Assembly: GCF_030445035.2 (NCBI RefSeq)
Contig: NC_080683.1
Location: 117,661,225 to 117,725,224, forward strand
DNA from: Dasypus novemcinctus
Taxonomy: Eukaryota; Chordata; Mammalia; Cingulata; Dasypodidae
Direction of reading: 5' to 3'
DNA length: 64,000 nt
Part shown: piece by piece, positions 10,850 through 34,979 of the stretch
Layout of the letters: the number at the start of each line of letters is the position of its first letter
Position numbering within the stretch: position 1 is the first letter of the stretch
The notes under the pieces: generated by a model
The model's input: the letters and a program-made list of their open reading frames with translations, nothing else
The model's database searches: none
What the model was told of the DNA's origin: nothing
Program-made: the position numbers and the translations under genes

Positions 10850-11780
10850 AGTGAGTGAGTTATTTGCAATTATTTGATCCCAGAATCTTTTTGAGTAACA
10901 CTATTAACACCTGGAACACGGAAGAGTGTTTGCAACTTTTGGTACACATTCCTGCTCAGAAGCTCTGACTTCCCCATCATGCTGGGAACTAATTCCGTGC
11001 GGTGGCTTTTCTTTTACAGAAGCCGTGAAGGCATCAGTAGAACGCAAATGGAGAGGAGAGCTGGTATCAGTTAACTCCTGCTCATCAGATGCTGACATGT
11101 CACAGGTCAGCTTGGCCTCAGGAACTCCTTGAGGTTGACCATTTTTGCCCCCAACTTCTTTGCTGGGGGTGAACGGTGTTTCAGGAACATAGAATGTAGG
11201 AGTTGTCTGTACTCTGGCTGCCAGAACTACCCGGTGCTCTGGTGACTCACCCGCCCCAGCCTGAGAGACAAGATTGGGCTGCTCTGGTACCGAAATAACA
11301 CAGGGCCCCGACAGAGCCCCGTGCTCAGGGCCTGCTAAAGGAAAGACGATGGGCAGCGGCTTCCTCGCTGCCCTGGGCCCAGCATTACCCCTTCTTCCAG
11401 CTTAGGAGGCCACAGCCAGACTTTTTGAACATTTTTCTAACTTCTTAGAAGAAAAACCTGTTGTACATAAGAGCGTGACCAGCCAGGCCCGTTTCACCCA
11501 TGAGCTCCCTGGTGTCCACCAAGCCGAGCCGAGGCGGCTGGGAGGAGAGGGGAGGCAGCAGGTGCTCTCACCTGGCTTTCCTGGAAGGGCTCCACTTGCC
11601 CACGCTCAGAGGGACAGGCCACTCTGCGAGAGGGAGGGAGACTAGTCCAGGCTTCCAGAGAGCCCCCTTTGGGCAGTGAGGCTAGAAGTTAGCCAGTTAC
11701 AACTAGAGGCCTACGGTAAACCAGCGCAGCCCGGAAGCCCAAGAAGCATCTAGAGCGAGGAACTTGAACGCAGCCTTTCT
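10850..11780. other. Unassigned intergenic stretch
   Basis: Mixed-composition sequence without a gene or a repeat that I can name. Small frames on both strands have no recognisable content. Confidence 0.5.
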
Positions 11781-11787
11781 GTTTTTT

Positions 11788-12211
11788 TGTGTTTTTTTTA
11801 AAGATTTATTTATTTTTATTTCTCTCCCCCCACCTCCCCCCAGCCTGCTTGTCTGTTCTCTGTGTCTATTTGCTGTATCTTCTTCTTTGTTCGCTTCTGT
11901 TGTTGTCAGCTGCACGGGAATCTGTGTTTCTTTTTGTTGCGTCATCTTGCTGTGTCAGCTCTCCGTGTGGGCGATGCCATTCTTGGGCAGGTTGCACTTT
12001 CTTTCACGCTGGGTGGCTCTTCTTACGGGGCGCACTCCTTGCGCTTGGGGCTCCCCTACACGGGGGACACCCCTGCGTGGCAGGGCACTCCTTGCGCACA
12101 TCAGCACTGCGCATGGGCCAGCTCCACAAGGGTCAAGGAGGCCCAGGGTTTGAACCACGGACCTCCCATGTGGTAGACGAACGCCCTAACCACTGGGCCA
12201 AGTCTGCTTCC
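11788..12211 (-). mobile_element. Long-type DAS SINE with 14-bp target duplication
   Basis: Read on the minus strand, it starts with the tRNA-like head (ggcccagtggttagggcgtt, ccatgggaggt-type block) and ends in an A/T-rich tail. A perfect 14-bp duplication, cctttctgtttttt, lies at 11774-11787 and 12212-12225. The 100-167-residue frames inside it recur in every copy in the window and are SINE-derived. Confidence 0.95.
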
Positions 12212-12225
12212 CCTTTCTGTTTTTT

Positions 12226-13950
12226 AAACGCGACCTGGCTCAGGCGCTGTGGGTGTGCAGGATGGGTAATAGAAAAGAGAACCCTCGTGTGACTCAGCTT
12301 AGACTTTACCGTGTAATGTCCCTGAATGTTGACTTTGCCCCGGAAAGACAGGGATTGGAAGGAGGCCTGACAGCCTTCCGAAAAGAATGCAGGCAGACAC
12401 GTTCGTTTCCACCGGGGTCCCCTTTGGAGCAGGACGTTCCCACGGCTGTGCCTGGGTGCTCTGGTCGCCCAGCACGAGAGGCCCCAGGCGGGGGGCAGCA
12501 CCCAGAGGAGGGCCCTTTCCTAGGTGACAGCAGCCGAACCAGGGAGGCGCTCCAGAGCGAGGCCGGAGGGCCCGTGCAGCTGACGTCCTGTCCAGGACAA
12601 AAGGCAGCTGCACTGGTTTGGAATCGGCCAGGAATTCCTTTGATCAGGCCAGGGCGCCCACAGTGGCTTCCGTCAGCGAAGCCACTCCGGGCAGGAGGAC
12701 AGGTTCCCCTCCGCTCTGTGGGTGTCACCGACCTCCCCCGTCTGCACTGAACCAGGGTTTCTTTGTTTTTCCTGGTTTTTTTCTTGAGAGGGCACTGGGC
12801 ACTGAGCCGCTGCTTGGTTTTAGAAACTGGGTGGGGTGGCATTTGGAAGCACAAATTCTCACCGAGGTGTTTCAATCTGAGACAATCCACCGAGGAAGCA
12901 GAGTAGAAAGGGGAGGACAGGAAAACAGGATTCCCACAGGGAACGGCCTTCCAAGTCTCCCTTTGAGAGGTTAAATTCTTTTAATTTAACGTTTAGAGAT
13001 TAAATTCTGAGATTCTGTTTCAAATCTATGGGTTCCCTCTTAAAAATAACTTATTCCCAAATAGTTGATAATAACGAGCTGATTACCTGCCGTCCTTGCC
13101 CTGGGCCAGCGGGCTGGGCCGACTCACAGCCAGCTGTCTTTTATGACTACTGGGTGACACCCTATCACCCACAGTCTCATGCTGTTCACATCCACAGGAG
13201 CCCATTTCTTCACCAGACAACAAAACAAACACACGTCTGTGCTTTCCTTTGTTTCGTTTATTTCTGCAGCTAAAGACAGTCAATTCTTGAGGTTTCTTTT
13301 CCCACACTTGAGGTGTGTCACACTCATCCCTGCCACCCCTGGACTGCAAGGCCAAGGAAAACGCACTGCTCACTGTGACAAGGCAAGCCAAGCTCACCGA
13401 AGAATTGTCTCAAAAAGCAAAGGGCTTTGCTCCTCAAGGAGTCCCAAGCCCAGTCTGTCTTCAGGATCTTTAAGCCTGAACCCACTCTACGCAGATTAAA
13501 ATAAAGTGATCTTTAAACCCCCAATACGCCTGTTTTAAAACTCCTTTGCAAGAATAACTGTTGCAGAAAGCATGAGAGTTTCCTCTGCTTGGCAATACTT
13601 TTGTGAAAAAAGACTCTTTCTTCTTCTTCTCCATACTTCTTCTCTATACCACTGACTTTTCTTCCTAGATTAACGGCTACTTTTGCTCATGATAGTCAAT
13701 ATTCACATCTTTAGCAGTTCTTCCAACGACAGGAATATTTTTTAAATTTTGACTAAAGGAAAAATTCTATCATAGTATTGAGAAGATTTTAATCATTTTC
13801 TGTAGTTATGAAAATAAATTTGGAAAAAAAACACAAGAAGTAATAGCATCATCTTTCCCTTTTTCCTTTTCCTAAAAATATCTGAATAAATTAACAAACG
13901 AGCAGAAACAAACACATTGAACCAGATGATTTTGAAGGAAAAGTGACCAT
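12226..13950. other. Unassigned intergenic stretch
   Basis: GC-moderate (12.2-13.0 kb), then AT-rich (13.5-13.95 kb). Long overlapping frames at 12253-12890 on both strands do not resemble any known protein, and no splice structure supports them. Confidence 0.5.
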
Positions 13951-13954
13951 TTTA

Positions 13955-14030
13955 ATAATTTTATGGATGAGGATATTGAGGCCAGTGAGGTGCCCAAGAG
14001 GACAGCTGGGATGAGACTCAAATCTGTCTT
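13955..14030 (-). mobile_element. MIR fragment, antisense
   Basis: tatggatgaggatattgagg followed by tgcccaagaggacagctggg and gatgagactcaaatctg. Confidence 0.65.
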
Positions 14031-14970
14031 TTCAGATATGCCTAGAAAAACCAAACCAGTCGATCCAGCATTGCTATTTATTGTATCAGTAGGGAAGTCT
14101 TTGGCAGGTATTCATAGCAATAATCAACCTAATCAAGTTATTGTGACTATACTCTTTGCTGTTTTCCTTCCTTTAAATAAGGGAAGCCTATTGAATTTTA
14201 TTGCCAGCCCTGCAGTATATGGTTTGAAGCTAAAAGAAATTACACTCTACAGTGACCTTGTGTGACAACTTAAAGACCTTGACATATTCCTTCTTTGTTA
14301 ACATGAAACAGTAAATGGTGCTTAGAGTATCTGGCTACTCATAGTGTGAGTGTGAGATAATTGTTTAGGAACCTAGAACTCCTTATTCAAAGGGAAGGGC
14401 AAAGGGTGGAGACTCATAATTACAGAGCTAAAAGCCACCTAAGCTTTACACGGGAAATCTGATGCCATGCACTGATAGGATGGTTTCTCAAATTCTTCCC
14501 TATCCTCCAGAATTCTCTGGAATTTTCCTTCTCTGTTTATGCCAAAATTGTGTCTGTCCTGGGGAAATGAATCAACAAGGGATGGTAGAGCTCTACATTT
14601 GGGCAAGGTGGAAAGAAACTCAAAATTATAGCCAAAGTAATAACACTTAGTGTATCTTCATCACAAATGTTTTGGGCTGAACGTTCCCAGGAAATTGTGT
14701 TCTTTTCCCTAAACGTGCACCAGGAGGATAAAGCGTGTTATTGACTGGGGAGGGGGTAGGGAGGAAGTTGGAAAGATGGGGAAAAAAATTCAAAGATCGA
14801 AGTGTGTGCTTTAGAGAAGCTTGTGATCTGAGTGTATTTTCCTGTATGAAAGGAAACCCAGTTTCTTCATCTCCAGATAACTATTCTCTTCTTGAATTAA
14901 TTGTGTGACTTATTTTAAGACATTATTTTTCACCTTGTTAATTATCACATCAAGTCCTTTACCAGTCATA
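14031..14970. other. Unassigned AT-rich stretch
   Basis: No recognisable gene. Some parts may be diverged LINE sequence, but I cannot place them. Confidence 0.5.
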
Positions 14971-14986
14971 GAATAAATCTATTTTT

Positions 14987-15339
14987 TTTTTTAATTTAAT
15001 TCCCCTCCCCTCCCCCGGTTGTCTGTTTTCTGTGTCTTTTTGCTGCGTCTTGTTTCTTTGTCCGCTTCTGTTGTCCTCAGCGGCACGAGAAGTGTGGGCG
15101 GCGCCATTCCTCGGCAGGCTGCTCCCTCCTTCGCGCTGGGCGGCTCTCCTTATGGGTGCACTCCTTGCGCGTGGGGCTCCCCTATGCGGGGGACACCCCT
15201 GCATGGCACGGCACTCCTTGCGCGCATCAGCACTGCGCATGGGCCAGCTCCACACGGGTCAAGGAGGCCCGGGGCTTGAACCGCGGACCTCCCATGTGGT
15301 AGACGGACGCCCTAACCACTGGGCCAAAGTCCGTTTCCC
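14987..15339 (-). mobile_element. Long-type DAS SINE with 16-bp target duplication
   Basis: The same body as the other long copies, with a tRNA-like head at 15280-15339 on the minus strand. A perfect 16-bp duplication, gaataaatctattttt, flanks it at 14971-14986 and 15340-15355, which indicates a fairly recent insertion. Confidence 0.95.
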
Positions 15340-15355
15340 GAATAAATCTATTTTT

Positions 15356-16009
15356 ATGTGCTGTATAAATAATCATCTAGACTGCATTCCTCCAAGTTTA
15401 TGATGAGAAACATTCACCATGTATTCTGCCCTGGTATATGAGAAAAATTCACTGTGAAGGACCAATTGGATACCAGAAGCAGGAGAAATTTCTCCATCTT
15501 CGCATCATGCCATTCTGCAACCCTTCTTCACATTTTCTACACCATGGTAGAATTAACCCAAGACCACTGGTGGGAACTCACTATCAAGTGGGAAAGCAGA
15601 CAAGGGGAAAGCAATAAAAAGACTGCTATACCCACTCTAAATGGGCAAGGGTCCCATCACCAGGGCGAGGCCATGATGAGAGAGACAACCCTCAGCTAAA
15701 GGACACAAATGCTCCCTGGGGTGATGTATTCCCACCAGAAGTCTTGGTCCATTTCCCTCTGGTGGCCCCCCTAGGTAGATATTGTTTGATATCCGTGTCT
15801 GGGGCCATGGTGCACTGGGAAACAGTCTAGGAAGTGGCCCACTGGACTCCATTCAAAATCGGCCATGGGCTGCCTCACGTGGGCAAGACCATTAAAACTG
15901 AGAAAAAGCGATATTCCATTTTATCTAATGCTCTTGCCCCCTGGTCAAGATATTTTTAAAATATTTCCTTCCCCATATTTAAACACAAATAAAAGACTAA
16001 ACTGGAAAT
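15356..16009. other. Unassigned 3' flank of PERP
   Basis: No gene found. An 81-residue plus-strand frame at 15454-15699 has no recognisable domain. Confidence 0.5.
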
Positions 16010-16026
16010 GAGATCAGAACACCTGG

Positions 16027-16032
16027 TTTATT
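16027..16032 (-). terminator. Candidate distal poly(A) signal of PERP
   Basis: AATAAA on the minus strand, followed within about 40 nt by T-rich sequence typical of a downstream element. It is the most distal AATAAA before unassigned flanking sequence and gives a 3' UTR of the expected length. An upstream AATAAA at 16067-16072 could be used instead. Confidence 0.55.
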
Positions 16033-16526
16033 GGGAAAAATTCATAATGAAAACTGTTTTCAATCATTTATTCTCTAACTTACAAAATAATAATTTGCTA
16101 TATAAAACAAGTTGGTTTTCATTATGCCAGTTAGGACAAATGGTAAAAAATAATAATAATATACCTGATATACAACATATTTGCCATTCAGAGAAACGCC
16201 ACATCCCTGAATTCTCCTGTTGCATACTTTACATCAGACATTTAAAATCTGTTTTCTAGGGAAGACCAGGTTTTTAACTATATTTCCATTTTTGTCTACA
16301 AATGCCATCTATCAGAGCTGTGTCTATATGATCAGAGCCAAGTCAAACCTGAGATGAAAAATTCAAGCAACTTCTTCTCCTTAGGCTATCTCATGGCATT
16401 TTTGTGATGGAAATGACCCTCCTAATGCTGTATTACACATCCTGATCATATCCACCCAACATAACAAATTAAAGCAAATCCATCTTTCGAGCCGGTCCTG
16501 AGCGTATAGACACCAAACAGTGCAGA

Positions 16527-16532
16527 TTTATT
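16527..16532 (-). terminator. Proximal AATAAA, possible alternative PERP poly(A) signal
   Basis: A minus-strand AATAAA about 700 nt after the stop codon. It would give a short 3' UTR isoform if used. Nothing else in the sequence distinguishes it from chance. Confidence 0.25.
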
Positions 16533-17233
16533 AATACAGCATTTTCCCATTCCCCAACCACCCAAACCACTTTAAAAGAGCAAAGCTCATCTTAACAGCC
16601 AGGAAAAAGCACTTCCCAAGAGAATATACCAAGTCCACATGAAACTCAGCAAAAACTCAATTATTCAGAAATTAATCAAATTCTCATAAACACTATGCAA
16701 TTAGAAAACTATTTTGCTTCTTTGAATAGCTGAAACACTTGAAAAATATTTAATTTTTGCATTTCTTTTAGAATGTTTGCCCCTGACCATTTTTACCAGT
16801 ATCTCCTTCTCCTTAGCCCTTTAGCAGATCAAATCCATTCAGTCTGGGGAAAAGAGAAACTGGAACAAATTATTTGAAACTTGGAAGCCTTCCCGTTTCC
16901 CTGTTACAGTGGTAAGTTTCATATTCACCTTCTTTTACAAATGCAGTATACATGTTATGAATATATAGAAGCAAACAGCAGCATATTATACGTAATTAGT
17001 TAAAAGAAAAATCTTGTCTAACTCCACAAAACACACAGAAAAGATGACTAGGAAGCAATCGTACCATTTCAGAAATATCTTCCCTCAAATTATGTTAGCA
17101 CTTTTGACTACTTTAACAATATGGACATGCTTATAATGCTGCCACCACCCAGGCTCGAGGTAGCCTGGAGAAGACAGTTTCTTTCCCTGACATCCGCCTG
17201 GACAGCAGTGCCTTCCTCCTGCTCGCCCCCCGG

Positions 17234-29833
<12,600 letters not shown>

Positions 29834-30319
29834 GAGCGCGCGCCCCGACCTGCCCGGCCGGCCAGGTGAGCGGGGCGGGGGCGCGGGGCGGGGGCGCGGG
29901 CTGCGCGGGCGGGGACGCGCCGAGCCCCGCCCCGCCCCCGGGAGCCCCCGCCGGGCCCGGGACGCCCCCCTTCTAGCGCCCCCGCCGCGCCGGCCCCCGG
30001 CCCGGGACCCTCCCCGGCCGCCGTCTCCCCGCCGCGGCCTCGGGCGTGGGAGCAGGGGCTCAGGCTCGTGGTGCCACGTGAGCGCTCCCACCACAGGCCG
30101 TGGCCGTGGCACCCGGGGGTGCGAGCGCCTGCCCCGGGGCACTTGCTCGCGCTCGGCTCGTGGCCCTGGGTCCCCCGGGGACTCCCGCGCGCGCCACAGC
30201 GCCCCCGCTGGCTCTCCAACCTGGAGGAGTGGAGGAGGGCGAGGACAACGAGCGCATTTCGTCCAGCCAACGCGCGCTGCGGCCCGGGGGCCGCCGACTG
30301 CCCCCTCTAGGACAGACCT

Positions 30320-31130
30320 CCCCTACCCCAACCCCACCTGTTCCACTCTTTTCAATGGCTATTTTGAGGTTTCTCTCGATAAAAATCATCCATCAGCGAT
30401 GCAGCCAGCGCCTAAAATCCCGCCTCCCGGGCCCTCGTGCTGCCTCGGTTTCCCTGAGCTGCCGTGGCAGGTATCTGGAGTGGCAGCCAGGGCGGGGACT
30501 TGGAGAAACTGGCTCTCAAGGCCCCCTGGGGCAAATCGCTGGAATCCCCCATAAGGGCCACACCCTTCTTTGGACCCTCAAAGATTTCTTCTTAAATCCT
30601 TTACTTTTCCAGTTAATTTACTCTAAAAGAGCGACTCCTCGCAGACCTTCAAGTGCAGGCTTCTGTATTTCGACTCTATACTTTCAACAGAAGCAAAACT
30701 GTCTTGGGCAGCCTGCAACACCCCTAGAAGGGAGAAGATGAGAGGCCTGAGAATGCCCAGGTGCAAAACCACAGGGATTAGCTTCCACCTCTTCGTGCCA
30801 CGTAAACCAAGTCCACATAGTTCTAAGGGAAATACGTTCATTTTCAAAGAAGAGCGGGGAGGGGGAGTCTGCAAAAGGTAACTGCGCACGGCGTAAAGAA
30901 AATATTTAACTAGCTGTGTAACTCCACAGTGAGGAAATGGGACTTGTCCACTTAGACTAGAGGGCAGTGAGAATGTCTCTGGTGTCTTAAAGCTCTGAGT
31001 CATTTGCGGCCAGGTGTAAGCTCCTCTTCTCGCTCCGGCGGGTTTGAGAACAAGCGTTCATTCACGCTGACGCCAAAGGAGGAGCGCAGCAGCACTTCAG
31101 GGTTTCTGGAAGAGACCGCAGCACCCTGCC
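30320..31130. other. Unassigned sequence just upstream of the PERP CpG island
   Basis: No repeat recognised. Low repeat content next to a promoter is compatible with regulatory sequence, but nothing specific is visible. Confidence 0.45.
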
Positions 31131-31139
31131 AGCGTCTCC

Positions 31140-31345
31140 ACAGTGAAGTGCCTGGCGTGTGACTCACAGGCCGTGGAGCCCTGGCTCAGCTCCACGCCCT
31201 TTCTCCTCAAGGACCTGGGGCGGGCTCCTTCACTTCTTTGTGCCTCAGTTTCCTCACTTCTGAAATGGGCAGTCCCCGCCTCACCCTGCTGTCATGAGTC
31301 TTAAAAGAGGGACTGTTTGTAAAGTGCTCCAGGCTGCTCCAAGCT
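31140..31345 (+). mobile_element. MIR element
   Basis: The central and 3' blocks are clear: tgtgcctcagtttcctcact, tctgaaatgggcagtccc, ttgtaaagtgctccaggc. Confidence 0.75.
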
Positions 31346-31394
31346 GGGGAACCTCAGTTCAAGAGTTTAGGATTTCTCATGGGTTTCCATCCTT

Positions 31395-31835
31395 TTTTTT
31401 AAAAGGTCTTATCTCTTTTATTTTTATTTTCTTTTAATTTCTCACCTTCCCACCCCCACCCCCCACCCCAGTTGTCTGTTCTCTGTGTCTATTCGCTGCG
31501 TCTTCTTCTTCGTCTGCTTCTGTTGTCATCAGCAGGACGGGAATCTGTGTTTCTTTTTGTTGTGTCATCTTGTTGTGTCAGCTCTCCGTGTGTGCGGTGC
31601 CATTCCTGGGCAGGCTGCACTTTCTTTCGCGCTGGGCGGCTCTCCTTTCGGGGCGCACTCCTTGCGCGTGGGGCTCCCCTACGCAGAGGACACCCCTGCG
31701 TGGCAGGGCACTCCTTGCGCGCATCAGCACTGCGCATGGGCCAGCTCCACACGGGTCAAGGAGGCCCGGGGTTTGAACTGCGGACCTCCCATGTGGTAGA
31801 CGGACGCCCTAACCACTGGGCCAAGTCCGCTTCCC
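31395..31835 (-). mobile_element. Long-type DAS SINE
   Basis: A full long-type body with its tRNA-like head at the right end. The imperfect duplication ggtttccat(c/t)ctt flanks it at about 31382 and 31836. Confidence 0.93.
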
Positions 31836-32090
31836 GGTTTCCATTCTTGATAAGATTAGAAAGGGGGACATTTCTGTGTGTAAGGGGCGATTCTCTACAG
31901 GAACACCCCCTGAAAATCACTAGGTTCTTAGTGCAGCCGTTCATGCAAGTGTAGTCCCATAATGATGGCTCCTGGAGGATGGTAGGCAGCTGGACAGCGC
32001 CCCCTGCTGGGTGACACGGGACACATTTATCTAGTACCTGAAGAAAAAGTTATTCTTTTCGTGTTTTTTGTGGTTCTAAAAACAATGACT

Positions 32091-32499
32091 ATAGGAAGCG
32101 GATTTGGCTCAACGGATAGAGCGTCCGCCTATCACATGGGAGGTCTGGGGTTCAAACCCCGGGCCTCCTGACCCGTGTGGTGAGCTGGCCCATGCGCAGT
32201 GCTGATGCGCGTAAGGAGTGCCCTGCCACACACGGGTGTCCCCTGTGTAGGGGAGCCCCATGCGCAAGGAGTGCGCCCCATAAGGAGAGCCACCCAGTGC
32301 AAAAGAAAGCGCAGCCTGCCCAGGAATGGCGCCTCATACATGGAGAGCTGACACAACAGGATGGCACAACAAAAAGAAACACAGATTCCCGGTGCCACTG
32401 ACAAGAATGCAAGTGGACACAGAAGAACACACAGCAGATGGACACAGAGAGCAGACAACGCGGGGGGGGGGGAGAGAAATAAATTTTAAAAAATCAAAC
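32091..32499 (+). mobile_element. Long-type DAS SINE, full length
   Basis: The head begins ggaagcggatttggctcaac with box B gggttcaaaccccgg. The body includes gagctggcccatgcgcagtg, and the tail ends ggagagaaataaatttt. The flanking duplication aaacaa(t/c)gact is at 32080-32090 and 32500-32510. This is the only full-length sense-strand copy and a good reference for the others. Confidence 0.95.
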
Positions 32500-32569
32500 A
32501 AACAACGACTGTCGCAAAAATCAGTAGCTGTTTCACTCTTCCATCTAGAGGAAGGACGAGCGGGAATAA

Positions 32570-32690
32570 TCCTAGCAGCAACTAACATTTGCTGGACACT
32601 CCCTGTGCACCAGCGGACACGCCGCATTCCTTTGAGGTGTGCTCCGTTACCCCCTCCCTCGCAGGTGGGAAGACCGAGGCCGAGGAGGGC
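32570..32690 (-). mobile_element. MIR-like fragment, antisense
   Basis: actaacatttgctggacact, ctgtgcaccagcggacacg and gtgggaagaccgaggcc match an antisense MIR outline. Confidence 0.5.
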
Positions 32691-33940
32691 AGCTTCTGGA
32701 GGTGCGCCCCGCAGAGCGGCCCCCAGGCCTCGGCCCAGGCAGGGTCAGCGGGGACGCGTGCAGCTGCTTCTCGCGGGCGTCCGGGAGGCATTTCCCCAGC
32801 GTTCCCTCCTCCTCCCTTTCTCCTTTCCCTCACAAGCCCCCGGCCCACCACCGATCCTCTCGCAGGCCGTGCTGACAGGACCGCCCACGAACGTCTCGGG
32901 CATGTCTGCTCGGACCCGTGGCCTTGGAGGAGGCCCGGGGGCGGCTGTCCGGGTGAGCCCCTGACAGCACCCTCCAGGCGATGCGCAACGGCCCGTCCCC
33001 TCCACCAGGGCAGAGGCGGCCTGGACCCCTGCACGGAGGCAGGACGCTCTTTCACACCCACTCCTGATCAGGGGGCTTGACCCGCGTGGCTGGGCGAGGG
33101 TCCATCATAACAAGTGCAACCTGCGCTAGAGCCTAGAGGTCAAGTTCGTCCTGCAGGCCAGCACTGTGAGGCCGTGGGGACCACGGCAGCGTGACCCCAG
33201 GTTTCCCTCCTCCACCTTGCCCGCCCACTCCTGCTCCCGGCCCCTGGTGGATGCCCGTCCTCAGCGAGGCTTTCCTGATGTCCCCACCAGGACGGCCCTG
33301 TGACATGCTCCCGTGCCCTCCAGGCCTGCACATCTCTTCTTAAAACATTGGTCATAATTTTAATACTATGTTTTAAAGGTGAGTGTGTTTCTCCCCCTGC
33401 CGCTGGGTAAACTCACTGTGCCCGGCCATTGTGGCTTTCCTCTTTACAGCGTCTGCAGCCCTGAGTGCTGGCACATAACAGGATGGCAATGAACCTGAGA
33501 ATCAGGGAACCCGAAGTCCCGGTGAGAATCAGAGCGCTTTTCCTTTTGGAAGGATTTATTGTTAAAATTCCCATCCGTTCTCTCTCAGCCACACATGCCA
33601 CCCTTCTCTCCTTGCAATGACAAAGGTACAGCATGAGTCTTCTGACACGGACGAGACCACTCGCTCTTCCCTCCCCCCACCTCCCGCTTCTTCCTTTTGA
33701 CGGCTGAACCTCTCCTATTGTTTCAGCTTTTCCAGGGACTGCCAACCTCTTGGCTGTGGACGCCTTGTGGATTTTAAGGGCACTCGTTATGTGCAGTGCC
33801 CAGAATTCAGCCCAGCTCCAGGGTCATTCGGGTGGTGACTGGAGAGGAGTCTCTGTCTCCCTGGATCAGATGCGATGCCTCCAGCGATATGGCTGTGAAA
33901 CTGGGGTGGTTCTACATAAAAATCCACCCTAGGAAATTTT
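32690..33940. other. Unassigned GC-rich upstream stretch
   Basis: Overlapping frames on both strands (up to about 163 residues) show no recognisable protein and reflect high GC content. Confidence 0.5.
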
Positions 33941-33946
33941 CCTTGG

Positions 33947-34060
33947 GGAGCCGATGTGGCTCAAGCAGTTGAGTGCCAGCTTCCCACATGGGAGGTCCTG
34001 GGTTTGGTTCCTGGTGCCTCCTATAAAAAACACAAAAAGCAAACAAATGAAAAAACCAAT
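33947..34060 (+). mobile_element. Short-type DAS SINE
   Basis: ggggagccgatgtggctcaa, cacatgggaggtcctgggtt and an A-rich tail. Confidence 0.85.
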
Positions 34061-34061
34061 T

Positions 34062-34142
34062 CAGAGAAGCCAATGCAGCTCAGTGGTTGAGTGCCGGCTT
34101 CCACTGACGAGGTCCCAGATTCAATCCCCTGCAAAAAAAGAA
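34062..34142 (+). mobile_element. Second tRNA-like SINE head directly downstream
   Basis: gagaagccaatgcagctcag, ggttgagtgccggcttcc and cccagattcaatcccctgc form a diverged head with an A tail, arranged head to tail with the previous SINE. Confidence 0.75.
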
Positions 34143-34144
34143 AT

Positions 34145-34850
34145 GTGCTTAACTAAACCTCCTCAAATTTGTTGGCATCACAGCTCCTGGATCTTAGTGG
34201 TGGTTTGCGGTGGTACAATGTGTCGATCCTTGCTAATGGTCATCAGGAGAGTCCCTGCTCTGGGGGGCTGCCAGCGCCTTCGTGTGTCGCGATTCTTTCG
34301 GCCGGTACGCATGCTCTTCAGCTTCTCCTTGTGCGGGTGTGACCCCTTAGATTCATGCCAGGCGTTGTAACTCAGAGCAGGCAAAGCCCAGAGCTTCATG
34401 GCTCGTTGCTGACACTTCACTCCAGATGGGCGACACGCCCTGTGGACCCCACTCCCCTGTGGGAACATGAGGTAAGCACCTGTGAAGCCAGGGGAGGGGG
34501 AGGGGGGGAGGGAGGGGGCTTCCCAGCAAAGTAGCACCTGGGGGAAGACTCGGGTTTGGAAAGGCAGGAAGTATTTTTCAGGTACTTTCTTTTCCTATTC
34601 AGGCCATGACTTTATCAGCTGATATAACTGGCCCATCATTCAACGCTCTAAGTCCTGAAGGCTCTTAGAACCACAAATCCGAGGAAGGCCATACCTTTAC
34701 CGAACTACAGAATGTTGGCAAGTCAATTCAGTGCTCTGTAATACAATACAATTATGTTACTTGTGCCATCATGTGTCATTTTAACAACTGTCACTTGAAA
34801 AATATCATTTGAGTACCAAATAACACCACCACAGTGTTTGTGGCAGAGAT
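34145..34850. other. Unassigned upstream stretch
   Basis: No gene or repeat recognised. Confidence 0.45.
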
Positions 34851-34859
34851 GGTTGTTTT

Positions 34860-34975
34860 ATGGAAATTTCCATTTCCATCTTAGAGATGTGGGATGGGCT
34901 TTCTGAAAGGTAAAAAGGCTTCCCAAGATCAGAAACCAGTTAGTCAGAGTGGCTGGGACTCCACCTGCTGATGCA
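34860..34975 (-). mobile_element. MIR-like fragment, antisense
   Basis: ttccatcttagagatgtggg, aaaaggcttcccaagatcag and gtggctgggactccacc resemble antisense MIR. Confidence 0.5.
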
Positions 34976-34979
34976 AGTC

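Larger units (their letters stand above)
16010..17233 (-). other. PERP: PERP 3' untranslated region (probable extent)
   Basis: The stretch below the stop codon is AT-rich and free of recognisable SINE or L1 insertions, unlike the sequence around it. It runs to a candidate poly(A) signal at 16027-16032. The implied 3' UTR of about 1.2 kb is close to that of human PERP mRNA. Two further minus-strand AATAAA hexamers lie at 16067-16072 and 16527-16532, so alternative 3' ends are possible. The exact cleavage site is inferred, not seen. Confidence 0.7.

Noticed and set aside
11764..12292. 129-167-residue frames, with close relatives at 15019-15403, 31472-31954 and 44274-44831
   Set aside because: The similar peptides come from the shared long DAS SINE body in each place, not from a gene family.
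32104..32160. tRNA-like sequence that could suggest a tRNA gene (also at 21585-21643)
   Set aside because: The A and B boxes belong to SINE heads followed by SINE bodies or A-rich tails; no complete cloverleaf is seen.
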